Program-made: the position numbers and the translations under genes | Origin: Phytohabitans aurantiacus | GTDB lineage: Bacteria > Actinomycetota > Actinomycetes > Mycobacteriales > Micromonosporaceae | Length of the DNA: 64,000 nucleotides | Assembly: GCF_027923225.1 (NCBI RefSeq) | Contig: NZ_BSDI01000007.1 | Span: 682,001-746,000, forward strand | Direction: 5' to 3' | The notes under the pieces: generated by a model | Databases searched by the model: none | What the model saw: the letters and a program-made list of their open reading frames with translations, nothing else | Told to the model about the DNA's origin: nothing | Shown here: positions 50,995-58,650 of the stretch, piece by piece | Position numbering within the stretch: the stretch's first letter is position 1 | How the letters are laid out: each line of letters opens with the position of its first letter

Positions 50995-51957
50995 ATGATG
51001 TCGTCGCTGGCTGCGCGTCGCCTGGGCGCGGGAGTGCTGATCGCCGCGTTTGTCGCTCTTGCCGGTTGTGCGGCCGAGGGTTCGGCGCTGCGCGAGGTGG
51101 CTGTGGCGACCGGCGCCCCGCGTCCGGGCGGCGTCGAAGATCCGGCGCGGCCTGTCGCGGCGGAGGCCGGCGGGTCCTGCGATCCCCGCGCGAGCCTGCG
51201 ACCCACCGATCTCGGCGGCCGGACCATCGCCAAGATCCGCAAGCGTGGCCGGCTGATCGCCGGCGTCAGCCAGAACGCGTACCAGGTGGGGTTCCGCGAT
51301 CCCGCCACCGGCCAGCTGGCCGGCTTCGAGATCGACCTGGTCCGGGAGATCGCCCGTGACCTGCTCGGCAGCCCGGATCGGGTGCAGTTCGTGGCGCTCG
51401 GTGCCGCCGACCGGGTCCCCAGCCTGGCCAGCGGCCGGGTCGACCTGGTGATGCGCACGATGACCATGACGTGCCGGGACTGGCAGCAGGTCGCGTTCTC
51501 GACCGAGTACTTCAGCGCCGCGCAGCGGCTGCTCGTGCCGCTCGGCTCCCCCGTCGCCAGCATGGCCGACCTGACCGGGGCGAAGGTGTGCGCCGCCGCC
51601 GGCAGCACGTCGATCAGCAACATCGCCGCCCATCCCGGCGTGATCCCGGTCTCCGCGGTCGAGGTGATCGACTGCCTGATCCTGCTGCAACAACGCCAGG
51701 TCGCGGCGGTGTCGACCTCCGACATCCTGCTGGCCGGCCTGGCCGCGCAGGACCCCACCACCGTCGTGGTCGGCCCGCCGATCAAGCGGCAGCCGTACGG
51801 CGTCGCCGTCGCACCCGCCGCGACCGACCTCGTCCGGTTCGTCAACTCGGTGCTGGAGCGCCTGCGCCGCGACGGCACCTGGCAGGCCGCCTACCGGCGC
51901 TGGCTGTCGAACCTGGGCCCGACACCCGCACCACCCCCCGCCCGCTACCGCCCCTGA
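50995..51957 (+). CDS. Family 3 (amino-acid type) solute-binding lipoprotein
   Basis: 320 residues, lipobox VALAGC (Cys near 25). Family 3 fold: LIAGVSQNAYQVGFRDPATG, GFEIDLVREIARDLLG, VDLVMRTMTMTCRDWQQVAFS, and PYGVAVAPAATDLVRFVNSVL. Normally binds glutamate/glutamine or another polar amino acid for an ABC importer or for signalling. No permease or ATPase is nearby, so it may work with a system elsewhere or as a sensor. It starts 24 bases after the sigma-factor stop, perhaps co-transcribed. Confidence 0.86.
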   Translation: MMSSLAARRLGAGVLIAAFVALAGCAAEGSALREVAVATGAPRPGGVEDPARPVAAEAGGSCDPRASLRPTDLGGRTIAKIRKRGRLIAGVSQNAYQVGFRDPATGQLAGFEIDLVREIARDLLGSPDRVQFVALGAADRVPSLASGRVDLVMRTMTMTCRDWQQVAFSTEYFSAAQRLLVPLGSPVASMADLTGAKVCAAAGSTSISNIAAHPGVIPVSAVEVIDCLILLQQRQVAAVSTSDILLAGLAAQDPTTVVVGPPIKRQPYGVAVAPAATDLVRFVNSVLERLRRDGTWQAAYRRWLSNLGPTPAPPPARYRP

Positions 51958-52021
51958 CCTGGACGGCGCCGGTCCGCCGCCGCGATGCGGCGACGGTCCG
52001 AGAGCAGCCCCGCCCTCACGT

Positions 52022-52099
52022 CGATCAAGGGCAATCGCATCGATCAAGGGCAAAAACACGCGGAAAAGAGATCCAACCACGTGCAAACGCCCTTGATCG
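52022..52099 (-). repeat. GATCAAGGGC intergenic palindrome, copy 2 (inverted)
   Basis: Here the extra half-site precedes the paired arms, the reverse of copy 1: half-site GATCAAGGGC near 52023, then an arm at 52042 pairing with CCACGTGCAAACGCCCTTGATC (52077-52098). It lies between the family 3 binding-protein gene and the convergent ABC-2 permease. Confidence 0.8.
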
Positions 52100-52131
52100 A
52101 CATGCCAGGCGTGGCGACATGCCAGGCGTGG
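52098..52131 (+). repeat. Two exact 17-base tandem repeats
   Basis: CGACATGCCAGGCGTGG repeats at 52098-52114 and 52115-52131, directly after palindrome copy 2. A GCCGCC/GGCGGC mini-hairpin (52138-52152) then abuts the ABC-2 permease stop. No gene in 51958-52152. Confidence 0.8.
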
Positions 52132-52152
52132 CGACACGCCGCCACGGGCGGC

Positions 52153-52965
52153 TCAGGCGTCGGTCCTCATCATCCGGTACGCCGCACCGGCGAGCGCCAG
52201 AGCGACCCAGCCGGCGAAGACGGCCAGTCCGGCCCAGGGGCCGAGCGAGTCGCCGGTCTGGGTCAGGGTCATCACCGCGCTGCCGGCGTTGCTGGGCAGG
52301 TACGGGCTGATGGTGTCGGACCACGAGTCGGGCAGCAGCGAGGTCAGCCCGGGCACGATGAGCAGGACGCCGGCCAGGAGGGTGATGGCGCCCGCGCTGG
52401 AACGCAGCAGCGCGCCGAGGGCCACGCCGAGCACGCCGACCAGGCCGAGGTAGAGGCCGGCGCCGAGCAGGCTACGCAGTACGCCGCTGTCGCCGATGCC
52501 CAGCGCGAGGCTGCTGTCGAGCAGCGGGTTGCCCAACGCGAACGCGGCGAGCGCGCCGACGCCGGTGGCGACCAGGGCGATGACCCCGAACACGAGGCTC
52601 TTGGACCACAGCACCGGCAGCCGTGAGGGCACCGCGGCCAGGGTCGAGCGGATCGAGCCGGTGGTGTACTCCCCCGCCGACATCAGGACCCCGAGCACGC
52701 CGATGGCCAGCGAGGCGAACGTGACACCGGTGAGCACGATGCTGATCGCGTCGGAGGCCGCCGATTGGCCCGGTGGGCCGTCACCGAAGCCTCCCGCGGG
52801 ATCATAGGTCAGTGCCGCGATCACGCCGAACGCGATCAGCAGCAGCAGCGACACCGCGAGCGTGATCCAGCTGGAGCGCAGCGACCAGAACTTGGTCCAC
52901 TCGGCCCGCAGGACGCCCTTGGCGGTGAGCCGGTACCGGGGGCGGGTGATCGTCATGGTGGTCAT
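52153..52965 (-). CDS. ABC-2 family transporter permease
   Basis: 270 residues, about six helices (SSWITLAVSLLLLIAFGVIAAL; DAISIVLTGVTFASLAIGVLGV). Cytoplasmic N terminus with RAEWTKFWSLRSSW and AGEYTTGSIRSTLAAVPSR, typical of ABC-2 exporters of the NatB/DrrB kind. One base after the ATPase stop. Exported compound unknown (drug, lipid or peptide). Confidence 0.88.
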   Translation of the reverse strand: MTTMTITRPRYRLTAKGVLRAEWTKFWSLRSSWITLAVSLLLLIAFGVIAALTYDPAGGFGDGPPGQSAASDAISIVLTGVTFASLAIGVLGVLMSAGEYTTGSIRSTLAAVPSRLPVLWSKSLVFGVIALVATGVGALAAFALGNPLLDSSLALGIGDSGVLRSLLGAGLYLGLVGVLGVALGALLRSSAGAITLLAGVLLIVPGLTSLLPDSWSDTISPYLPSNAGSAVMTLTQTGDSLGPWAGLAVFAGWVALALAGAAYRMMRTDA

Positions 52966-52966
52966 G

Positions 52967-53890
52967 TCAGCGGGCCTTTCCGGACGACGGGGCGGTGGCG
53001 GCGTACTCGATGGAGTCGCGGGTCAGTTCCATGAACGCCTCTTCGAGGGAGACCGACTGAGCGCTCAATTCGTACAGCGGTACGTCGTGCTTGTTGGCGA
53101 TCTCGCCGATCTCGCGGGCGGACAGGCCGGTCACCGTCAGCTCCTCCGCGGTGGTCGAGGAGACGGTCACCTTCGGCCCGGCCAGGAGTGCCCGGAGCCG
53201 GTCCGCCTCGTCGCTGGCGACCCGCACACCGGCGTCGTTCTGCTGGATCAGCGCCTCGACGCTGGTATCGGCCAGCAAGCGGCCGCGGCCGACGATGACC
53301 AGATGGTCGGCGATCAGCGAGGTCTCGCTCATCAGGTGCGAGGACAGCATCACCGTGCGCCCCTCGGCGGCGAGGCCGGCCAGCAGGTTGCGCACCCACA
53401 GCACGCCTTCGGGGTCGAGGCCGTTGACCGGCTCGTCGAGCATGACCACGCCCGGATCGCCCAGCAGCGCCGACGCGATACCGAGGCGTTGCCCCATGCC
53501 CAGGGAGAACCCGCCGACCCGCTTGCCGGCCACCGCGCCCAGTCCGGCCATGTCGATGACCTCGTCGATTCGCGTGCGCGGTATCCCGTGCGTCCGCGCC
53601 AGGCCCAGCAGGTGGTTGTACGCCGTGCGGCCGGGATGTACGGCGCGCGCCTCCAGCAGCGCGCCGATCTCCTGCAAGGGCGCGCTGTGCTCGGCGTACC
53701 GGCGGCCGTTGACGGTGGCCGTACCGGACGTCGGCCGGTCCAGCCCGATGATCATCCGCATCGTGGTGGACTTGCCGGCCCCGTTCGGGCCCAGGAAGCC
53801 CGTGACCTGTCCCGGCAGGGCGGTGAAATCGAGCCCGTCGACCGCTGTCTTCGGCCCGTACCGCTTCGTCAACTGCCGTACCTCGATCAT
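52967..53890 (-). CDS. ABC exporter ATPase (DrrA/CcmA type)
   Basis: 307 residues from ATG 53890; the longer open frame overlaps the palindromes. Walker A FLGPNGAGKST near 36, signature FSLGMGQRLGIASALL, Walker B VVMLDEPVNGLDP, H-loop SSHLMSE. The C-terminal extension of about 90 residues (SARE-IGEIANKHD and SVSLEEAFMELT) is typical of drug-exporter ATPases. With 52153-52965 it makes a two-gene exporter. Confidence 0.9.
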   Translation of the reverse strand: MIEVRQLTKRYGPKTAVDGLDFTALPGQVTGFLGPNGAGKSTTMRMIIGLDRPTSGTATVNGRRYAEHSAPLQEIGALLEARAVHPGRTAYNHLLGLARTHGIPRTRIDEVIDMAGLGAVAGKRVGGFSLGMGQRLGIASALLGDPGVVMLDEPVNGLDPEGVLWVRNLLAGLAAEGRTVMLSSHLMSETSLIADHLVIVGRGRLLADTSVEALIQQNDAGVRVASDEADRLRALLAGPKVTVSSTTAEELTVTGLSAREIGEIANKHDVPLYELSAQSVSLEEAFMELTRDSIEYAATAPSSGKAR

Positions 53891-53971
53891 GGCGTGGTAT
53901 CCCTTCGTTGCCGTGGACCCCGCCCATGCGGGATCCCGTGCACACCACGCTATGAAGATCCGGCCGGCCGA

Positions 53972-54029
53972 TCGTGGTACCGGCGGAGGCACTTCCCGAG
54001 CCCAGTGGTACCGCGGTACCACTGGGCTC
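53972..54029. promoter_or_regulatory. GTGGTACC sites with a 32-base perfect palindrome
   Basis: A perfect 32-base palindrome (53998-54029) has the core GTGGTACCGCGGTACCAC. A third TCGTGGTACCGG lies at 53973-53984, near the likely -35 of the ABC exporter. The half-site GGTACCAC recurs, so it may be an operator for the exporter, for instance for a TetR-type regulator not in this window. It also lies just after the siderophore-binding-protein stop and could terminate that operon. Confidence 0.6.
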
Positions 54030-54052
54030 TCAGGGGACACCCGGAGGGCTGA

Positions 54053-54997
54053 TCAGGCGGTCAGGTGCTTCTCCAGGTCGTCGAGGATCTTGCCGGCGGC
54101 GGTCACCCCGATGCCGGTCATCCACGTCTCGTCGGTCACCGGGTACGCCTTGCCCGCCTTCACCGCGGACAGGCCGCGCCACAGGTTGCCGGCGGTCACC
54201 GTGGCCTGCTGCGCCTCGGCCTTCTGACCGTACGCGCAGAAGAAGATGACATCACCGTCCACTTCGGAGATCCGCTCCGGGCTGAGCTTGTCGAACCGCT
54301 TGTCGTCCTTGTTGGCCAGCAACTGCCGCTCGGTGCGGCCCAACCCGACGTCGCCGACGACGATCCCGGAGAACGACTCCGGCCCGTACACGCGGATCTC
54401 GGCGGGCATGAACCGCACGATCGAGATCTTCCGCTCGGCGGGGTTACCGATCTTGGTGCCGACCTCCTTGGCCCGCTTCTCGTACCCGGCGAGCAAATCC
54501 TTCGCCTGCTGCTCCTTGCCGAGCGCCACGCCGTCGAGCAGGAAGTTCTCCTTCCAGGTGATGCCGACCCGCTCGGTGAAGACGGTCGGCGCGATCGCCT
54601 TCAGCTCGTCGTAGAACTTCTCCTGGCGGAACTTGCTGCCGAGAATCAGGTCCGGCTTCAGCGCGGCGATCGCCTCCAGGTCCGGCTCGGCGAGGACTCC
54701 GACCTCCTTCATCGACGACACCTTGTCGCCGAGATACGTGGGCCAGCCGTCGGCTTCGGTCGCGCGGGCGGCGCCCACCGGCACGATACCGAGCGAGAGC
54801 GCGGTGTCGACCTTGTCGGTGTCGAGCACGACGACGCGCTGCGGGTTGGCCGGTACGTCGGTGGTGCCCATCGCGTGGGTGATCGTCCTGGTCTCGGCGC
54901 CCTCGCTCTGCGTGCCCGGCGCGGGATCGCTGGAGCAGCCGGTCACGCCGATCGCAAGTGCTACCACGGCAACCGCCGCGGTACGTAGAGCACGCAT
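54053..54997 (-). CDS. Siderophore-binding lipoprotein (FecB/FepB type)
   Basis: 314 residues from ATG 54997; AAAGGAC is seven bases upstream, and the open frame upstream is antisense reading of the ATPase. Lipobox GVTGC with Cys near 21. Class III binding fold: VVVLDTDKVDTALSLGIVPVG, LEAIAALKPDLILGSKFRQE, FFCAYGQKAEAQQATV. Captures a ferric siderophore for the FecCD/FecE transporter directly upstream. Last gene in its operon. Confidence 0.9.
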   Translation of the reverse strand: MRALRTAAVAVVALAIGVTGCSSDPAPGTQSEGAETRTITHAMGTTDVPANPQRVVVLDTDKVDTALSLGIVPVGAARATEADGWPTYLGDKVSSMKEVGVLAEPDLEAIAALKPDLILGSKFRQEKFYDELKAIAPTVFTERVGITWKENFLLDGVALGKEQQAKDLLAGYEKRAKEVGTKIGNPAERKISIVRFMPAEIRVYGPESFSGIVVGDVGLGRTERQLLANKDDKRFDKLSPERISEVDGDVIFFCAYGQKAEAQQATVTAGNLWRGLSAVKAGKAYPVTDETWMTGIGVTAAGKILDDLEKHLTA

Positions 54998-55008
54998 CAG
55001 ATGTCCTT

Positions 55009-55794
55009 TCAGGATGGTGAGGTTGGCCAGGCGGGCAGGACCAGCGGTGCGCCCGAGACCGGGCACGGTACGACGACGCAGTCCAGCCCGAAGACGTCGC
55101 GGACCAGGTCCGCGGTGAGGATCTCGCGTGGCGGGCCGGCTGCGACCACCGCGCCGCCGCGCATCGCGACGAGGTGGTCGGCGTAGCGGGCCGCCTGGTT
55201 GAGGTCGTGCAGCACCGCGACGACCGTGCGGCCCCGCTCCGAACGCAGCCGGTGCACCAGGTTCAGCACCTCCACCTGGTGGGGCAGGTCCAGGAAGGTG
55301 GTGGGCTCGTCCAGCAGCAGGATGCCGGTGTCCTGGGCCAGGGTCATGGCGATCCAGACACGCTGCCGCTGCCCGCCGGACAGCGTGTCGACCGACCGGT
55401 CCGCGAGAGACTCCACGTCGGCGAGCGCCATCGCCTCCTGTACCGCGACACCGTCCTGCGTGGACCATTGGTGCCACCAGCGCTGGTACGGCTGGCGTCC
55501 GCGCGCCACCAGTTCCGCGACCGTGACACCCTCGGGGACCAGTGGGCTCTGCGGCAGTACTGCCAACCGCCGCGCCACCTCGCGGGTCGGCAGCTCGGTC
55601 AGCGCGGCGCCGTCGAGCAGTACCGCGCCGTCGCGGGGCTTGAGCAGCCGGGCAAGCGTGCGCAGCAGGGTGGATTTTCCGCAGGCGTTCGGGCCGACGA
55701 TGGCGGTGAACGCCCCGGCGGGCAGGTCCAGGTCGAGGCCGTCGAGGACGACCCGTTCCTCGTACCCGGCGACGAGCGCGCGTGTGGACAGCAT
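55009..55794 (-). CDS. Ferric-siderophore ABC transporter ATPase (FecE/FepC type)
   Basis: 261 residues from ATG 55794 (a GTG one codon upstream gives a 4-base overlap and is equally plausible). Walker A IVGPNACGKST near 35, signature LSGGQRQRVWIAM, Walker B ILLLDEPTTFLD, H-loop LHDLNQAARY. Powers the two permeases encoded just upstream. The binding-protein gene lies 11 bases downstream. Confidence 0.92.
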   Translation of the reverse strand: MLSTRALVAGYEERVVLDGLDLDLPAGAFTAIVGPNACGKSTLLRTLARLLKPRDGAVLLDGAALTELPTREVARRLAVLPQSPLVPEGVTVAELVARGRQPYQRWWHQWSTQDGVAVQEAMALADVESLADRSVDTLSGGQRQRVWIAMTLAQDTGILLLDEPTTFLDLPHQVEVLNLVHRLRSERGRTVVAVLHDLNQAARYADHLVAMRGGAVVAAGPPREILTADLVRDVFGLDCVVVPCPVSGAPLVLPAWPTSPS

Positions 55795-56828
55795 CACGAG
55801 ACCTTCCGACGCCCGCGTATCAGCAGGAACAACAGGTACGGGCCACCGATCGCCGCGGTGAGCACACCGGCGGGCAACTGGGTGGGTGCGAACAGGCGCC
55901 GGCCGAGCAGGTCGGCCAGTACCACGAGAATGGCGCCGACGAGCGCCGCGCACAGCAGCGGCGGCCGTTCCGCGCGGACCAGGCGCCTGGCGACCTGGGG
56001 CGCGACCAGCGCGACGAAGTCGACCGCACCGACCTGTGCGGTCGCCATCGCGGCGGCGACGACACCGGTCGCGGCGAGCCCGATCCGGCGAGCCACCGGC
56101 CGAATCCCGATGCCGCGCGCGGTGTCGTCGTCCAGGGCGGTACTGTCCAGCGCCCAGCCCGCCCACAGCAGTACCGGCAGCAGCACGGCGAGCGTGACCG
56201 CCACGTACGCCGCCTCGCTCCAGCCGCGGCCGGCGAGCGTGCCGATCAGCCAGATCTGGGCGCGGAGCCCGTCGATCGGGTCGGCGGAGAGCATGACGAC
56301 CTCGGTCAGCGCGCGCAGGGCCACGGCGACCGCCACGCCCGCGAGGACGAAGCGCCGCGCCGCCAGCCCGTGCCGCGATCCGAGCACCATCACAGCGGTC
56401 GCGGCGAGCAGCCCACCGGCAAGCGCCGCCGGTGCCACCACCGCCGCGGCGGCGCCCGTGGTCAGGGCGACCGTGGCCGCCAGGCCGGCGCCCTGCGTGA
56501 TGCCGATGATGTCGGGACTGGCCAGCGGATTGCGGCTGACGCTCTGGATGAGCGTCCCGGCGACACCGAACGCCGCCCCGACGATCACGGCGAGCACCGT
56601 GCGGGGCAGCCGCAGCTCCCGCACCACCAAGTCGTACGGGGTGCCGCCGCGCAGGGCGCGCAGCACGTCGAGCGGCGCGACATACTGAGTGCCGACGCAG
56701 AGGCTCGCCACCACCACGGCCGCCAGCACCACGACCAGCAGCGCGGCGACCACAATGGAGCGTCGTCGCACGAGGAAGCTCGCCCCGCCCGCGCGCAACA
56801 GCGACCGGCCCATCGCCACGGCGGTCAC
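55794..56828 (-). CDS. FecCD-family siderophore permease
   Basis: 344 residues from GTG 56828 in a GTGA overlap with the other permease; ATG 56813 is possible. Nine or ten helices, family strings VVRELRLPRTVLAVIVGAAFG, LIQSVSRNPLASPDIIGITQGAG and VGAVDFVALVAPQVAR. Forms the heterodimeric channel with 56825-57859. Confidence 0.92.
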   Translation of the reverse strand: MTAVAMGRSLLRAGGASFLVRRRSIVVAALLVVVLAAVVVASLCVGTQYVAPLDVLRALRGGTPYDLVVRELRLPRTVLAVIVGAAFGVAGTLIQSVSRNPLASPDIIGITQGAGLAATVALTTGAAAAVVAPAALAGGLLAATAVMVLGSRHGLAARRFVLAGVAVAVALRALTEVVMLSADPIDGLRAQIWLIGTLAGRGWSEAAYVAVTLAVLLPVLLWAGWALDSTALDDDTARGIGIRPVARRIGLAATGVVAAAMATAQVGAVDFVALVAPQVARRLVRAERPPLLCAALVGAILVVLADLLGRRLFAPTQLPAGVLTAAIGGPYLLFLLIRGRRKVS

Positions 56829-57859
56829 GAGGCGGCCAACCGGACGCGGCGGACCAGGATCACGAGCAGCGGCGCGCCGATCAGCGCGGTCACGATGCCG
56901 GCCGGTATCTCGCCCGGCGGTGCCACCAGCCGGCCGACCACGTCCGCGCCGACCAGCAGCGCCGGTCCGAGCAGCGCGGCCACGAGCAGCGTCCAGCGGT
57001 GGTCGGTGCCGACGAGCGCCCGTGCCAGGTGCGGCACGGCCAGCCCGACGAACGCGATCGGGCCGGCGGCGGCCACGGCGGCGCCGGTGAGCAGTACCGC
57101 CGCGGCTCCCCCGGTCATCCGCACGAGCCCGACCCGATGGCCGAGACCGCGCGCGACATCGTCGCCGAGCGCGAGCGCGTCGAGTCCACGTGCGACAGAC
57201 GCGGCCAGCAGCACGCCGACCGCGACGAAAGGCAGCACCCACAAGGCGACCGAGACATCCCGGCCCGCGAGTCCGCCCACCACCCAGAACCGGTACTCCT
57301 CGAACGTGCGGGCGTCGGCGGCCAGCAGCGCGACCACGACCGCGCCGAGGCTCGCGTCCAGGGCGGCGCCGACGAGCGCGAGCGTGACCGGGCTACCGCC
57401 GTCGGGCGTACCCGCGGCCAGCCCGAGCACCACGACGCCGGCGAGCAACGCACCGGCGATGCCGAACCAGACGTACCCGGCCAGGGTGCCCACCCCGAAG
57501 ACGGCGATCGCCAGGACCACGCCCACCGAAGCGCCGGCGCTGATGCCCAGGATCCGCGGGTCGGCGAGCGGGTTGCGGGTGAGCGCCTGCATGAGTACGC
57601 CCGCGACCGCCAGCGCGAGGCCGACCGCCAGCCCCAGCACGGTACGCGGCAGGCGCAGCTCCCGCACGATGATGCTGGCCTCGCCACCGTCGGGCGCGAC
57701 CAGAGCCCGCCACACCTCGCCCGGCGGCAGGGACTTGCTGCCCAGCGCGAAACCCGCGAGCACGACGACGGCCAGCAGCACGACCAGTGCGGCGACGACC
57801 CACGCGCGATGCTTGCGGCGCGCGGGACGGGAGCGCGCGGGCGCCACGGCAGTCGTCAT
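56825..57859 (-). CDS. FecCD-family siderophore permease
   Basis: 344 residues from ATG 57859. Same fold as the next gene: VRELRLPRTVLGLAVGLALAV, LMQALTRNPLADPRILGISAGAS, AGPIAFVGLAVPHLAR. First gene of the operon, which runs permease, permease, ATPase, binding protein. The iron box lies 22 bases upstream of the start. Confidence 0.92.
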   Translation of the reverse strand: MTTAVAPARSRPARRKHRAWVVAALVVLLAVVVLAGFALGSKSLPPGEVWRALVAPDGGEASIIVRELRLPRTVLGLAVGLALAVAGVLMQALTRNPLADPRILGISAGASVGVVLAIAVFGVGTLAGYVWFGIAGALLAGVVVLGLAAGTPDGGSPVTLALVGAALDASLGAVVVALLAADARTFEEYRFWVVGGLAGRDVSVALWVLPFVAVGVLLAASVARGLDALALGDDVARGLGHRVGLVRMTGGAAAVLLTGAAVAAAGPIAFVGLAVPHLARALVGTDHRWTLLVAALLGPALLVGADVVGRLVAPPGEIPAGIVTALIGAPLLVILVRRVRLAAS

Positions 57860-57880
57860 CGAGTTCCCCAGGACAGGCGT

Positions 57881-57899
57881 TTAGGTTCGCCTTACCTTA
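57881..57899. promoter_or_regulatory. IdeR/DmdR-type iron box
   Basis: TTAGGTTCGCCTTACCTTA matches 16 of 19 positions of the actinobacterial consensus TTAGGTTAGSCTAACCTAA, with C/T/T changes at positions 8, 13 and 18. It sits 22 bases before the permease start, so the operon should be repressed by iron-loaded IdeR. Confidence 0.85.
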
Positions 57900-57972
57900 C
57901 TGCCCACAACCCCCAGTCGATCAAGCCGCCCCCGCCCCCTTCCCCGCACGCGCCTCCTCGCGCCGCACTCAC

Positions 57973-58075
57973 GCGCCGCACCCCCGCCCAGCGCCGCACC
58001 CTCTCGCACCGCGCCCGTCGGCGCCGCACCCCCGCCCAGCGCGGCACCCTCTCGCACCGCGCCCGTCGGCGCCGC
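57973..58075 (+). repeat. 48-base tandem repeat, two full copies and a partial one
   Basis: The unit begins GCGCCGCACCCCCGCCCAGC, at 57973-58020 and 58021-58068 (one or two differences), with a partial third start at 58069. The stretch 57860-58650 holds no gene I can support: it contains the iron box, this repeat, palindrome copies 3 and 4, about 230 bases of plain GC-rich sequence, and the pectate-lyase promoter. Confidence 0.8.
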
Positions 58076-58087
58076 GCCCTCGCCCGC

Positions 58088-58130
58088 GATCAAGGGCAAA
58101 TGCACGCGCTTTGATCTCCGATCCACGCGC
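58088..58130 (+). repeat. GATCAAGGGC palindrome, copy 3 (truncated)
   Basis: The left arm GATCAAGGGCAAATGCACGC and the loop (TTTGATCTCCGATCC) are present, but the right arm decays into GC-rich sequence after ACGCGC. It is about 90 bases from copy 4, in the same orientation as copy 1. Confidence 0.75.
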
Positions 58131-58180
58131 GGGCGCCGCGCGGCGAGCGCGGCACGACGTGTCGCCACGCCGGTTGCGCC

Positions 58181-58257
58181 GATCAAGGGCGAATGCACGC
58201 GGTTGGATCTCTTTTCCACGTGCATTTGCCCTTGATCCATCGAGATGCCCTTGATCG
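58181..58257 (+). repeat. GATCAAGGGC palindrome, copy 4
   Basis: Arms 58181-58202 and 58216-58237 (loop TTGGATCTCTTTT), then a third half-site GCCCTTGATC at 58247-58256. Same orientation as copy 1. Confidence 0.85.
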
Positions 58258-58502
58258 ATGCGTCAGGGGGAAGCCGCGCGGCCTCACCAAGGCCGCAGCA
58301 GACGCGCATTCAAGGCCGCGGAACCAGCGCAACCGGACAGCGCCCGCCAGCGCGGGCCGACGCAGGCAGACGCAGCCACCCGCCGGCGCAGACACCCGCC
58401 CGACGCCGCGGGCCGCCGCCGGCAGCCGCCGCCGCTGGCCGCACGGAGGCACGACCCAGGGATAGGAAATCACGAATATATACCGCAAACCGGGCCAGGA
58501 TC

Positions 58503-58532
58503 TTGCCACACGAATCGATGCCGTCCTATCCT
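58503..58532 (+). promoter_or_regulatory. Predicted promoter of the pectate lyase
   Basis: TTGCCA (58503-58508), 18-base spacer, TATCCT (58527-58532). The palindromic operator follows six bases later, giving an untranslated leader of about 110 bases. Confidence 0.55.
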
Positions 58533-58538
58533 CGCGGC

Positions 58539-58552
58539 GGAAAGCGCTTTCC
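58539..58552. promoter_or_regulatory. Operator-like perfect palindrome GGAAAGCGCTTTCC
   Basis: A 14-base perfect palindrome with central GCGC, like LacI-type targets. It covers the expected transcription start of the pectate lyase. A 12/14 match sits at the same place before the ricin/metalloprotease gene (33832-33845). Confidence 0.75.
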
Positions 58553-58650
58553 TTCACGTGACAGGTCGGCAGCCTCCGGCGGCCGTCGAAATGACCCACG
58601 CATTTTTTCGGGGACCCACGTTTCTCGAAGACCCCAGAGTGAGGCGAAAG

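Noticed and set aside
53972..54029. Integrase attachment site
   Set aside because: No integrase, tRNA or duplicated flank; the palindrome fits an operator or terminator better.
58088..58257. CRISPR-like array from repeated GATCAAGGGC units
   Set aside because: Only two units, palindromic, with no uniform spacers and no cas genes nearby.
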